Assembly (NCBI RefSeq): GCF_006494375.1
Contig: NZ_VHIZ01000066.1
Coordinates: 177,245-241,244 of the forward strand
Direction of reading: 5' to 3'
DNA from: Pantoea anthophila
Lineage (GTDB): Bacteria; Pseudomonadota; Gammaproteobacteria; Enterobacterales; Enterobacteriaceae
Length of the DNA stretch: 64,000 nucleotides
Both the position numbers and the translations under genes were made by a program. Positions 44,457-53,380 of the stretch are shown here, one piece after another. The notes under the pieces were generated by a model. That model had not been told where the DNA came from. It did not search any database and saw only the letters and a program-made list of their open reading frames with translations. Position 1 is the first letter of the stretch, and every line of letters begins with the position of its first letter.

Positions 44457-45473
44457 TCAGTTATCCAGAATAGGGGCGATCCACTGGGGGATGCGCTGTT
44501 CCAGCCACATTTCGGGCTGACGTAACGTCCCACCGACAAAGCCGACATGGCCGCCGTGTGGGCTCAGTTGATAAGTAATAGTGGCAGATAATTGGCTGCT
44601 GTGCGGGATCACCTCATCGCTCATAAAGGGATCGTCTTTCGCATGGATGATCAGCAGCGGTGTTTCGACCTGCTTCAGCCACGGCATGGCGCTGGCACGC
44701 TGATAGTAGTCGGTCGCATCCGCAAACCCGTGGGCACGGGCCGTGATCGCGTCATCAAAATCACGCAGTCGCCGCAGGGCTTTCAGTTGCGCCAGGTTGA
44801 CCGGCAGCGTATCCGGCCAGGCGTGTAGCTTGCGGCGGGCATTTTTCTTCAGTTGCGCCAGCAGATAGTACTGATAGACGCGGGAAAAGCCGCGCTCCAG
44901 TCTCAGGCTGCAGGGTTCCAGCTGCAGCGGGGCGGAGACGATCACGCCCGCATCAACCCCGGCGTCTGCACCCTGCTGACCCAGCAGGCAGCCCAGCATA
45001 TTGCCGCCCAGCGAGAAGCCTACGGCGGCGGTGGGCACGCGTCCCCAGCGGCGGTGCAGCCACTGCAGGAAAAAGCGGGCATCGTCAGTCTCGCCGGAGT
45101 GATAGATCCGGTTCAGCCGGTTAGGCTCGCCGCTGCAGCCGCGAAAATGCATCACCACCGCCAGCCAGCCGCGCGCACGGCAGATTGCCATCAGGCCATG
45201 GATATAGGGGCTGTGAAAACTCCCCTCCAGACCGTGAAACAGCACCACACGCGGTTTATGCTGCGCCGTGTGCGGATCTTCGCTCCAGGCGAGGTCGACA
45301 AAATCGCCATCCGGCAGATCGAGACGCTGCCAGTGGGGCTGGAGAGTGACATGGCGCCGCAACAGGCGCGGCAGCACGGTCTGCAGATGCGCATTACGCA
45401 GTGAGCCCGGCGGGATAAAGCGCTCATTTCCGGGTCCGGTAAATTTCATGGGGTAAAAGCTTGTCTGTTCCAT
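44457..45473 (-). CDS. yheT: Alpha/beta-hydrolase YheT
   Basis: A 338-residue hydrolase of the YheT/YMC0 (AB_hydrolase_4) group. Visible are the strand and oxyanion region VVLFHGLEGS, the nucleophile elbow GFSLGGNMLG with catalytic serine, the acid in IIHAKDDPFM and the base in SPHGGHVGFVGG. Relatives act as esterases or lipases; the natural substrate is unknown. It heads a yheT-yheU pair. In E. coli yheS is the next gene upstream; here the exporter-regulator-tau block has come between. Confidence 0.92.
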   Translation of the reverse strand: MEQTSFYPMKFTGPGNERFIPPGSLRNAHLQTVLPRLLRRHVTLQPHWQRLDLPDGDFVDLAWSEDPHTAQHKPRVVLFHGLEGSFHSPYIHGLMAICRARGWLAVVMHFRGCSGEPNRLNRIYHSGETDDARFFLQWLHRRWGRVPTAAVGFSLGGNMLGCLLGQQGADAGVDAGVIVSAPLQLEPCSLRLERGFSRVYQYYLLAQLKKNARRKLHAWPDTLPVNLAQLKALRRLRDFDDAITARAHGFADATDYYQRASAMPWLKQVETPLLIIHAKDDPFMSDEVIPHSSQLSATITYQLSPHGGHVGFVGGTLRQPEMWLEQRIPQWIAPILDN

Positions 45474-45531
45474 ATCACACTGTTAGCTTCGAAAGGTTTT
45501 TTCTTGCAGGGGTAAGGAGTACCCGATTGCC

Positions 45532-46134
45532 ATGGAACTGAGTCTTTTCTTATCGATGTTAGGGTTTCTCTGGGTCGCTGCCATTACGCCAGGCCCTAAT
45601 AATATGTTACTCACCGCCTCGGGCGCTAATTTTGGCTTTGTGCGCACCATTCCGCTGATGATTGGCATCATGATCGGCATGCAGGTGATGTTGCTGATGG
45701 TGGCCTTTGGAGTGGGTGGCCTGATCCTGCTCTATCCGTCACTGCATCTGATGCTGAAAATCGCCGGCAGCCTCTATCTGCTCTGGCTGGCGTGGAAAAT
45801 CGCCACAGCCAGCTATGAAAAGCTGGAAACTGACCAGGGCCCGGACGCGCCGATGCCGTTCTGGCAGGGGGGCGTGCTGCAGCTGATCAACCCCAAAGCC
45901 TGGCTGATGGCGCTGGGTGCGGTCGCCAGCTTCAGCCTGGCAGGGGACGCTTATCGCCATTCGATTGCCGCGATAAGCATCGGCATGTTTATGGTCAATC
46001 TGCTGTCGGGCGCAATCTGGATGGGATTCGGCGCGATGATTGGCCGCATTCTGCGCAGCCGTCGCGCCTGGAAAATCTTCAACCTCGCCATGGGGCTGCT
46101 GACTGCCGCCTGCGTGCTGTTAATCTGGCACTGA
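45532..46134 (+). CDS. LysE/RhtB-family amino-acid exporter
   Basis: A 200-residue membrane protein with five or six membrane segments and the family motif ITPGPNNMLLTASGANFG near residue 20, then LYLLWLAWKIATAS and LQLINPKAWLM. RhtB-type exporters pump out amino acids or derivatives; EamB, the cysteine/O-acetylserine exporter, shares the WLAWKIAT segment. Given the adjacent taurine-sulfur genes, a role in sulfur amino-acid balance is possible but only inferred. It ends one base from the convergent LacI-type gene and is divergent from yheT with a 58-base gap. Confidence 0.85.
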   Translation: MELSLFLSMLGFLWVAAITPGPNNMLLTASGANFGFVRTIPLMIGIMIGMQVMLLMVAFGVGGLILLYPSLHLMLKIAGSLYLLWLAWKIATASYEKLETDQGPDAPMPFWQGGVLQLINPKAWLMALGAVASFSLAGDAYRHSIAAISIGMFMVNLLSGAIWMGFGAMIGRILRSRRAWKIFNLAMGLLTAACVLLIWH

Positions 46135-46135
46135 G

Positions 46136-47116
46136 TTAACTGGATGCGCGTTCAACGCGCGTCCAGGGCAGCACTTCGCGAACTACTGGCGCGTTCGGAT
46201 TACGGATCTTCTGCAACAGCAGCTGCACGCTGCGAGCGCCCAGCTGGTTCATCGGCTGTTCGATGGTGGTCAGCGGCGGATTCAGGCTGCGGGTGAACGG
46301 AATCCCATCAAAACCGACCACCGCCAGATCTTCCGGTACGCGCAGACCTGCCTCCAGTGCCGCATGCACCACGCCCACCGCCAGCACATCGGAAACCGCA
46401 AACACCGCATCCGGCGGTTCCGGCAGCGCCAGCAGCTCCTTCACGGCCTGACTGCCCGCCTCAGGGGAAATTTCATCGGTATAAGCGACGCCAGACCAGG
46501 GATACTCCAGCTCTTCCAGTGCCTGCCGGTAGCCCTTTTCACGATGATGTGAATAGAGGTAGCGCATATCGCCATTCACCAGCCCGATGCGTTTACGTCC
46601 TTTACCGGCCAGGTAATGGACGGTGTCACGCGCAGCTTCAAGATGATCGATGGTGACCGAGGAGGCGGGGATCGTCGGATCAAACTCGCAGCACTGCACC
46701 CACGGCGCACCGGCGATCAGCGCCTGCAAATCCTGCAAGCCCGACGCGGCATCCATGGTAATCACGCCATCCACCACTTTTCCGGTCAGCAAACTCAGAT
46801 AGGCGGCTTCCCGCTGCAGTTGCGAAGCGGAGTTGCAGAGCAGGATGTGATAGCCATGCAGCTCGGCTTCTGCCTCTATCCCCTGCACCACGCGAGAGCA
46901 GAAGGGATTGGTGATATCTGAGATCAGCACCAGCAGCATGTGGCTTTGCGCCGTACGCAGCTGACGTGCCAGTAAGTTGGGCTGATAGTCGCAGGCAGAG
47001 ATCGCCGCCAGAACTTTCTCACGCGTATCGGGCTTGACGCCAGGATGCGCGTTGAGTACCCGCGATACCGTGGCTTTGGAGACGCCAGCCAGCTGAGCGA
47101 CTTTCTCAATCGACAT
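46136..47116 (-). CDS. LacI-family transcriptional regulator
   Basis: A 326-residue repressor-type protein. The N-terminal helix-turn-helix and hinge are typical (MSIEKVAQLAGVSKATVSRV; PNLLARQLRT), followed by a periplasmic-binding-protein-like sensor domain (LISDITNPFCSRVVQGIE; VFAVSDVLAVGVVHAALE; VVGFDGIPFTRSLNPPLTT). It resembles CytR/PurR-type members but the effector is unknown. The gene is divergent from tauA over 238 bases. tau operons are normally run by Cbl/CysB, so control of tau by this protein is not assured; it may govern itself or the neighbouring exporter. Confidence 0.88.
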   Translation of the reverse strand: MSIEKVAQLAGVSKATVSRVLNAHPGVKPDTREKVLAAISACDYQPNLLARQLRTAQSHMLLVLISDITNPFCSRVVQGIEAEAELHGYHILLCNSASQLQREAAYLSLLTGKVVDGVITMDAASGLQDLQALIAGAPWVQCCEFDPTIPASSVTIDHLEAARDTVHYLAGKGRKRIGLVNGDMRYLYSHHREKGYRQALEELEYPWSGVAYTDEISPEAGSQAVKELLALPEPPDAVFAVSDVLAVGVVHAALEAGLRVPEDLAVVGFDGIPFTRSLNPPLTTIEQPMNQLGARSVQLLLQKIRNPNAPVVREVLPWTRVERASS

Positions 47117-47174
47117 CGGGTTACTGAGACCTTAACAGGCAATGAATGGGAACACATATCAATATCACAGGGAC

Positions 47175-47193
47175 AATGTGAGCGCCTGACATT
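47175..47193. promoter_or_regulatory. Candidate LacI-type operator
   Basis: The 19-base palindrome AATGTGAGCGCCTGACATT has five-base perfect arms plus two more inner pairs and a central CG-type core, the style bound by LacI/GalR proteins. It lies 59 bases before the LacI-type gene and 162 before tauA. It may be an autoregulatory site; the call rests on pattern and position only. Confidence 0.4.
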
Positions 47194-47354
47194 TTTGCTT
47201 ACTTTAGCTATTTTCAGCATTTGCGATTTCTGACTTAGGTTTGCAGATAGTGATCTAAGAACTTATTTCTATTAGGGATAATTTTTAATTCCTTTATGAA
47301 ACTATAGTGCGCAGAGACACTGCCCCCACGATAAAAAAACAGGGGAAAACGATC

Positions 47355-48332
47355 ATGGCAACAACACGTTTCACACTTTTAGCCGCCGCGCTGGCGCTGC
47401 TGGCTTTCCGGGCTGATGCGGTGAATGTCACCGTGGCCTACCAGACTTCCGCCGAACCGGCAAAAGTGGCGCAGGCGGACAACAGTTTTGCCAAAGATAG
47501 CGGGGCCAGCGTCGACTGGCGTAAGTTTGACAGCGGCGCGGGCGTATTACGTGCGCTGGCCTCCGGTGACGTCCAGATTGGTAATATCGGTTCCAGTCCG
47601 TTAGCAGTGGCCGCGGCGCAGAAGCTGCCGATTGAAGCCTTTTTACTCGCGTCGCAGCTGGGTAATTCGGAAGCCCTGGTCGTCAAAAAGAGCATCACCT
47701 CCCCGAAAGATCTTATCGGCAAGCGCATCGCGGTGCCGTTCATCTCCACCACCCACTACAGCCTGCTGGCTGCGCTGAAACACTGGGGCATTAAGCCGTC
47801 GCAGGTTCAGCTGGTCAATCTGCAGCCGCCCGCGATTATTGCTGCCTGGCAGCGCGGCGATATTGACGGGGCCTATGTCTGGGCACCCGCGGTGAATGAG
47901 CTGGAAAAAGAGGGCAGGGTATTAACCGACTCTTCGCAGGTGGGGAGCTGGGGATCACCGACGCTGGATGTCTGGGTCGTACGCAAAGATTTTGCCGAAC
48001 AGCATCCGGAGATCGTCACTGCCTTTGCCCGCAGCGCTATCGAGGCGCAACAGGCCTACCTGAAGAGTCCCGACAGCTGGCTGAAGCAGCCTGAAAACCT
48101 CAGCAAACTGTCACGCCTGAGCGGGGTGCCGGAAGCGCAGGTGCCGGACCTGGTGAAGGGGAATACCTATCTGACGGCGCAGCAGCAGGTTGAGCAGCTG
48201 GGCAAGCCAGTCAATAAAGCGATTGTCGATACCGCGCAGTTTCTGAAAGCGCAGGGCCGAGTGCCACAGGCCGATAACGACTACAGCAGCTACGTCACTT
48301 CCCGCTTCGTCGCGCCACTCGTTAAACAGTAA
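47355..48332 (+). CDS. tauA: Taurine ABC transporter substrate-binding protein
   Basis: TauA binds taurine in the periplasm and passes it to TauBC, allowing sulfonate use as a sulfur source. The 325-residue product has a signal peptide (MATTRFTLLAAALALLAFRA, cleavage near ADA) and is very close to E. coli TauA, for example VAYQTSAEPAKVAQADN and KRIAVPFISTTHYSLLAAL. ATG 47355 has AGGGGAA upstream; in-frame codons back to 47307 are rejected. It leads tauABCD. The upstream AT-rich region should hold a Cbl-dependent promoter as in E. coli. Confidence 0.96.
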   Translation: MATTRFTLLAAALALLAFRADAVNVTVAYQTSAEPAKVAQADNSFAKDSGASVDWRKFDSGAGVLRALASGDVQIGNIGSSPLAVAAAQKLPIEAFLLASQLGNSEALVVKKSITSPKDLIGKRIAVPFISTTHYSLLAALKHWGIKPSQVQLVNLQPPAIIAAWQRGDIDGAYVWAPAVNELEKEGRVLTDSSQVGSWGSPTLDVWVVRKDFAEQHPEIVTAFARSAIEAQQAYLKSPDSWLKQPENLSKLSRLSGVPEAQVPDLVKGNTYLTAQQQVEQLGKPVNKAIVDTAQFLKAQGRVPQADNDYSSYVTSRFVAPLVKQ

Positions 48333-48341
48333 GGAGGCACT

Positions 48342-49109
48342 ATGCTGCGCATCGCTCACCTTAATGCACGGTATGCCGGGCAGCCGGTGTTGCAGGATAT
48401 CAACCTGCAACTGGACAGCCAGGAACTGCTGGTGGTACTGGGCCCCTCCGGCTGCGGCAAAACCACGCTGCTGAATCTGGTCGCCGGATTCCTGCCGGTT
48501 GAGTCGGGCTCCATTACGCTGGATAACCAGCCGGTGACCGGACCGGGCGCGGAGCGCGGCGTGGTGTTTCAGAATGAGGGGCTGCTGCCATGGCGCAACG
48601 TCCTGGATAATGTCGCGTTTGGCCTGCAGCTGGCCGGGATGCCCCGCCAGCCGCGTGAGGCGGTGGCGCGCCGCCTGATCAGACAGGTGGGGCTGGAAGG
48701 GGCGGAGAAGCGCGCCATCTGGCAGCTCTCTGGCGGTCAGCGTCAGCGGGTAGGCATCGCACGCGCGCTGGCGACCGATCCGCAACTGCTGCTGCTGGAT
48801 GAACCCTTCGGTGCGCTGGATGCGTTTACCCGCGAACAGATGCAGACCCTGCTGCTGACGCTGTGGCGTGACAGCGGTAAACAGATCCTGCTGATTACGC
48901 ACGACATTGAAGAGGCGATTTTCCTCGCCAGCGAACTGATTCTGCTCTCACCCGGACCGGGCCGCATTGTCGAGCGGCTGCGCCCCGATTTTGGCCGGCG
49001 CTTTGCCGCGGGTGAATCGTGCCGCAGCATCAAATCCGATCCGCAGTTTATCGCCCAGCGCGAGTATGTGCTGAGCCGGGTGTTTGATCAGCGGGAGGCA
49101 TTTGCATGA
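48342..49109 (+). CDS. tauB: Taurine ABC transporter ATP-binding protein
   Basis: TauB powers taurine import. The 255-residue ATPase has Walker A GPSGCGKTTLLNL, Q-loop VFQNEGLLPWRNV, signature LSGGQRQRVGIARAL, Walker B LLLLDEPFGALD and the H-loop LLITHDIEEA. The LLPWRN segment is usual for the nitrate/sulfonate/taurine ATPase group. It follows tauA by nine bases and overlaps tauC by four. Confidence 0.96.
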   Translation: MLRIAHLNARYAGQPVLQDINLQLDSQELLVVLGPSGCGKTTLLNLVAGFLPVESGSITLDNQPVTGPGAERGVVFQNEGLLPWRNVLDNVAFGLQLAGMPRQPREAVARRLIRQVGLEGAEKRAIWQLSGGQRQRVGIARALATDPQLLLLDEPFGALDAFTREQMQTLLLTLWRDSGKQILLITHDIEEAIFLASELILLSPGPGRIVERLRPDFGRRFAAGESCRSIKSDPQFIAQREYVLSRVFDQREAFA

Positions 49110-49933
49110 GCGCGCTTATCAACGACAAATCTCTGCCGGTGCGCCGTCGGCTGCGCTGGCCTTTCTCAACTGCCCTGACGCTGAGCCTGCTGAGCCTCTC
49201 TCTGCTGTTACTGCTCTGGTGGGGCGTGACCGCGCTGGGCCTGATCGCGCCGCTGTTTCTGCCATCGCCGCAGCAGGTGTTCAGCAAGCTGCTGCTGATT
49301 GCCAGCGCACAGGGGTTTATGGATGCCACGCTCTGGCAGCATCTGGCCGCCAGCCTGACGCGCATGCTGATTGCGCTGACCGCTGCTGCCGCCATCGGTA
49401 TTCCGACCGGCATTCTGATGGGCCTCAGCCCGGTTGCGCGTGGACTGCTCGATCCGCTGATTGAGCTTTATCGCCCGATTCCGCCTCTCGCCTATCTGCC
49501 CCTGATGGTGATCTGGTTCGGCATCGGCGAAACCTCAAAAATTCTGCTGATCTATCTGGCCATCTTCGCACCGGTGACGCTCTCCACCCTGGCCGGGGTA
49601 CGAAACACACAGCCGGTGCGGCTGCGGGCGGCCCGCTCGCTGGGGGCTAACCGCTGGCAACTGCTGCGCTGGGTGATTCTGCCGGGTGCGCTGCCGGAGA
49701 TCCTGACCGGACTGCGCATCGGTCTGGGCGTGGGCTGGTCGACGCTGGTGGCGGCTGAACTGATTGCCGCCACGCGAGGACTGGGGTTTATGGTGCAGTC
49801 GGCCGGAGAGTTTCTTGCCACCGATGTGGTGCTGGCAGGTATCGCGGTGATAGCCGTTATCGCTTTTAGCTTAGAACTCGGGCTCCGCGCATTGCAGCGC
49901 CGTCTGACGCCCTGGAGTGGAGAACAATCATGA
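49106..49933 (+). CDS. tauC: Taurine ABC transporter permease
   Basis: TauC is the inner-membrane permease of the taurine importer. The 275-residue protein has six likely membrane segments and the coupling motif typical of binding-protein-dependent permeases (AARSLGANRWQLLRWVILPG). It opens with a charged cytoplasmic tail. Start and stop overlap tauB and tauD by four bases each (ATGA), so the operon is tightly coupled. Confidence 0.96.
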   Translation: MSALINDKSLPVRRRLRWPFSTALTLSLLSLSLLLLLWWGVTALGLIAPLFLPSPQQVFSKLLLIASAQGFMDATLWQHLAASLTRMLIALTAAAAIGIPTGILMGLSPVARGLLDPLIELYRPIPPLAYLPLMVIWFGIGETSKILLIYLAIFAPVTLSTLAGVRNTQPVRLRAARSLGANRWQLLRWVILPGALPEILTGLRIGLGVGWSTLVAAELIAATRGLGFMVQSAGEFLATDVVLAGIAVIAVIAFSLELGLRALQRRLTPWSGEQS

Positions 49934-50769
49934 GTGAACGTCTCAGTTTTACCCCGCTTGGCCCCTATATTGGCGCACAGGTTTCTGACCTGGATGTCTC
50001 GCGCCCCCTGAGCGATGCGCAGTTTGAGCAGCTCTATCACGGCCTGCTGCGTCATCAGGTGCTGTTTCTGCGCGATCAGCAGATTACGCCGGAGCAGCAT
50101 CGCGCGCTGGCAGTGCGCTTCGGTGACCTGCATATTCATCCGGTCTATCCGCATGCGGAAGGCGTGGAGGAGATTATCGTGCTGGATACCCACCAGGATA
50201 ACCCGCCGGATAATGATAACTGGCACACCGACGTCACCTTTATCGACACGCCGCCCGCGATTGCGCTGCTGGCTTCTAAGGTGCTACCGGCGGCGGGCGG
50301 CGATACGCTCTGGACCAGCGGGATAGCGGCTTACGAGGCGCTCTCTGAACCCTTTAAGCAACTGCTGACGGGCCTGAGTGCGGAACACGATTTTAAAAAG
50401 TCCTTTCAGGAGTATAAGTACCGCAAAACCCCGGAGGAGCATCAGCGCTGGCAGCAGGCGGTCGATAAACATCCGCCGGTGCAGCATCCGGTGATCCGCA
50501 CCCATCCGGTCAGCGGCAAAAAAGCCCTGTTTGTGAATGAGGGGTTCACGACGCGAATCGTGGAGTTAAGTGAGAAGGAGAGTGATGCGGTATTGCGCTT
50601 TCTGTTCGCTCACGCCACCAAACCGGAGTTTCAGGTGCGCTGGCGCTGGCAGCCCAACGATCTGGCTATCTGGGATAATCGGGTCACGCAGCACTACGCC
50701 AATGCCGACTACTATCCGGCGCGCCGGATTATGCAGCGGGCCACCGTCCTGGGCGACAGACCCCGTTAA
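49930..50769 (+). CDS. tauD: Taurine dioxygenase TauD
   Basis: TauD is an Fe(II)/2-oxoglutarate dioxygenase that converts taurine to sulfite and aminoacetaldehyde. The 279-residue protein has the iron ligands His99 and Asp101 (NWHTDVTF) and His255 (VTQHYA), with Arg270 for 2-oxoglutarate, at the same numbers known for E. coli TauD. It ends the tau operon and converges on yheS over a palindrome that may serve as terminator. Confidence 0.97.
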   Translation: MSERLSFTPLGPYIGAQVSDLDVSRPLSDAQFEQLYHGLLRHQVLFLRDQQITPEQHRALAVRFGDLHIHPVYPHAEGVEEIIVLDTHQDNPPDNDNWHTDVTFIDTPPAIALLASKVLPAAGGDTLWTSGIAAYEALSEPFKQLLTGLSAEHDFKKSFQEYKYRKTPEEHQRWQQAVDKHPPVQHPVIRTHPVSGKKALFVNEGFTTRIVELSEKESDAVLRFLFAHATKPEFQVRWRWQPNDLAIWDNRVTQHYANADYYPARRIMQRATVLGDRPR

Positions 50770-50776
50770 GCGCACA

Positions 50777-50804
50777 GCCTTCTCCCTGCGCGCAGGGAGA
50801 AGGC
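50777..50804. repeat. 28-bp perfect palindrome between tauD and yheS
   Basis: GCCTTCTCCCTGCG is followed directly by its inverted copy, giving a 14-base-arm palindrome with no spacer. It sits between convergent stops and probably works as a hairpin terminator in both directions, although there is no T-run. Its sequence is also like that of small palindromic units that recur between genes in enterobacteria. Confidence 0.65.
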
Positions 50805-50811
50805 CAGCCCG

Positions 50812-52716
50812 TCAGGACGCCATCATCTGTTCGAGCTGCTCCTGCGCCTCCAGCCACGCCATCTCCACCTCTTCCAGCGCCGATTTACTCTCTGCCTGAC
50901 GCTGCAGCGCGGTGGTCAGATCCGCTTTGCGGCCAGGATCATAAATGGCACTGTCCGAAAGCTGAGCTTCGGCATCGGCCAGCTGGCTCTGCCATTTGCT
51001 CATCTGCTTTTCCAGCTTTTCGATCTCTTTACGCAGCGGCTGAGTCTGCGCACGCAGTTCGGCATCGCGGCGCTTCTGATCTTTTCGCGCCTGGGCGCTG
51101 TTGCCGTTGTCCTGCTTTGGCGCGGCCTCCTGTTGCGCCTGCTGCTTCTGCAGATCGCTCAGCCACTGCTGATAATCTTCGAGGTCGCCGGCAAAGACAT
51201 CCACTTTGCCGTCGTGCACCAGATAGAGATCGTCCGTGGTGGCGCGCAGCAGATGGCGATCGTGCGACACCACCACCAGCGCGCCTTCGAAGTCGATCAG
51301 CGCCTCCGTCAGCGCCTGGCGCATATCCAGATCAAGGTGGTTAGTCGGTTCATCCAGCAGCAGCAGGTTAGGGCGCTGCCAGACAATCAGTGCCAGCACC
51401 AGGCGCGCTTTCTCACCGCCGGAGAAGCGTTCGGTGATTTCCGTGACTTTATCGCCGCGGAAGTCAAAGCCGCCCAGATAGTCGCGCAGCTGCTGCTCCA
51501 GCACGTTCGGCGCAATGCGCGCCAGATGCTGCAGCGGGGACTCGTCGGCCCGCAGGTACTCGAGCTGATGCTGGGCGAAGTAACCGAGCTTGATCCCTTT
51601 CGCCAGGCCAATCCTGCCCTCCATCGCCTCCAGCTCGCCCGCCAGGAGCTTAATCAGGGTCGATTTACCCGCCCCGTTGCGGCCCAGCAGACCAATGCGC
51701 GAACCCGGCACCAGGTTGAGCTTAATGGCGTCGAGAATGATGCGATCGCCATACCCCGCCGTGACCTTCTCCATCTTCAGAATCGGGTTGGGCAGGTTTT
51801 CCGGCTTACGGAAGGTGAAGCTGAATGGGTTATCGACATGGGCAGGCGCAATCATCTCCATGCGCTCCAGCATTTTGATGCGGCTCTGCGCCTGTTTCGC
51901 CTTGGAGGCTTTGGCACGGAAGCGGTCAATGTAGCTGTGCAGATGCGCCACCTTCTCCTGTTGACTCTCATACAGCGACTGCTGCTGAGCCAGTTTGGCG
52001 ACGCGCTGCCGCTCAAAGGAGGTGTAGTTGCCGGTATATTCGAACATCGACGCCTGTTCGATATGAATGATTTTGTCGACCACCGGATCGAGAAAGTCAC
52101 GGTCATGCGAGATCAGGATCAGGGTACCTTCGTAACTCTTCAGCCAGCGCTCCAGCCAGATCACCGCATCAAGATCGAGGTGGTTGGTCGGTTCATCCAG
52201 CAACAGCAGATCGGAGCGGCAGATCAGCGCCTGAGCCAGATTGAGGCGCATCCGCCAGCCACCGGAGAAGTCGCTGACCGGGCGCTGCAGCTGCTCCTGA
52301 CTGAAGCCCAGACCATGCAGCAGGCTGGCGGCGCGCGCATGGATACTCCACGCCTGCACCGCATCAAGCTTGCCGTGCAGCAGGGCGATCGCATTGCCGT
52401 CGTCCCGCCGGTTCGCCTCCACCAGTTCAGCCTCAAGCTGGCGATAGTCGCGGTCGCCATCAATCACATACTCCAGCGCGGCTTTGTCCAGCGCGGGGGT
52501 TTCCTGGTTAACCCAGGCCAGCGCCCAGTGAGCAGGAAAGGTGACGGTGCCGGCATCGCTGGTGATCTCACCTTTTAACAGCGACAGCAGCGTGGATTTT
52601 CCACAGCCGTTTTTACCCACCAGCCCGACCTTCTGACCGGGATTAATGGTGGCGGTGGCATTGTCGAGCAGGACGCGGATGCCGCGGCGAATTTGTAAGG
52701 CAGAGAAGACAATCAT
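50812..52716 (-). CDS. yheS: ABC-F family ATPase YheS
   Basis: YheS is a soluble, twin-ATPase ABC-F protein; relatives bind the ribosomal E site and relieve stalls or set translation state. The 634-residue product has Walker A GKNGCGKSTLLSL and GRNGAGKSTLIKLL, signatures SDFSGGWRMRLNLAQAL and RFSGGEKARLVLAL, two LLLLDEPTNHLDL Walker B motifs, the ABC-F interdomain linker (KASKAKQAQSRIKMLERM) and a charged C-terminal coiled coil. It has no membrane part. It is divergent from kefG. Confidence 0.95.
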   Translation of the reverse strand: MIVFSALQIRRGIRVLLDNATATINPGQKVGLVGKNGCGKSTLLSLLKGEITSDAGTVTFPAHWALAWVNQETPALDKAALEYVIDGDRDYRQLEAELVEANRRDDGNAIALLHGKLDAVQAWSIHARAASLLHGLGFSQEQLQRPVSDFSGGWRMRLNLAQALICRSDLLLLDEPTNHLDLDAVIWLERWLKSYEGTLILISHDRDFLDPVVDKIIHIEQASMFEYTGNYTSFERQRVAKLAQQQSLYESQQEKVAHLHSYIDRFRAKASKAKQAQSRIKMLERMEMIAPAHVDNPFSFTFRKPENLPNPILKMEKVTAGYGDRIILDAIKLNLVPGSRIGLLGRNGAGKSTLIKLLAGELEAMEGRIGLAKGIKLGYFAQHQLEYLRADESPLQHLARIAPNVLEQQLRDYLGGFDFRGDKVTEITERFSGGEKARLVLALIVWQRPNLLLLDEPTNHLDLDMRQALTEALIDFEGALVVVSHDRHLLRATTDDLYLVHDGKVDVFAGDLEDYQQWLSDLQKQQAQQEAAPKQDNGNSAQARKDQKRRDAELRAQTQPLRKEIEKLEKQMSKWQSQLADAEAQLSDSAIYDPGRKADLTTALQRQAESKSALEEVEMAWLEAQEQLEQMMAS

Positions 52717-52828
52717 GTAAGCGCCGTATCGTCAGAATATGTTAATTTACTGGCAACATAATGAGATTTTGCTGCGTCGTGCATGGTAGCCGAAAACCGC
52801 ACCAATGACGACGCTTTGGAGGGAAAGG

Positions 52829-53380
52829 ATGTCGCAGCCACCCCGCGTGTTACTGCTTTTTGCTCATCCGGAATTACAGGATTCCGTCGCTAACCGGATT
52901 TTGTTGCAGTCGGCGCAGGCGCTGGAACACGTCACCGTACACGATCTGTACGCCACCTATCCGGATTTTTTTATCGATATTCATCATGAACAGCAGCTGC
53001 TGCGCGAACATGATGTCATCATTTTTCAGCATCCGCTCTATACCTATAGCTGTCCGGCCCTGCTGAAAGAGTGGCTGGACCGGGTGCTGTCGCGCGGTTT
53101 TGCCAGTGGCGTGGATGGCAATGCGCTGGAAGGAAAATACTGGCGCAGCGTTGTGACGACCGGGGAGCCGGAGAGCGCCTTTAAACAGCAGGGGCTGAAC
53201 CGCTATTCACTCAATGACATCATGCGGCCCTTTGAGCTGACCGCGCAGATGTGCCGCATGCACTGGATGCCGCCGATGATCGTCTACTGGGCGCGTCGGC
53301 AGAGTCCTGAACTGATGAAAAATTATGCCCGCGCCTATGGCGAGTGGCTCGCAGCTCCGCTGCCGAATGGAGGGATATAG
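52829..53380 (+). CDS. kefG: KefB ancillary quinone oxidoreductase KefG
   Basis: KefG is a flavodoxin-fold NAD(P)H:quinone oxidoreductase that is required for full KefB activity. The 183-residue protein has VLLLFAHPELQDSVANR, FQHPLYTYSCPALLKEWLD and the nucleotide loop VVTTGEPESAF. ATG 52829 is chosen for the GGAGGGAAAGG site directly upstream and the homologous start; an in-frame ATG at 52805 is not used. Its stop is immediately followed by the kefB start. Confidence 0.95.
   Translation: MSQPPRVLLLFAHPELQDSVANRILLQSAQALEHVTVHDLYATYPDFFIDIHHEQQLLREHDVIIFQHPLYTYSCPALLKEWLDRVLSRGFASGVDGNALEGKYWRSVVTTGEPESAFKQQGLNRYSLNDIMRPFELTAQMCRMHWMPPMIVYWARRQSPELMKNYARAYGEWLAAPLPNGGI

Noticed and set aside
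51133..52578. A 481-codon plus-strand open frame inside yheS
   Set aside because: Antisense to a clear ABC-F gene; composition and lack of motifs show it is a shadow.
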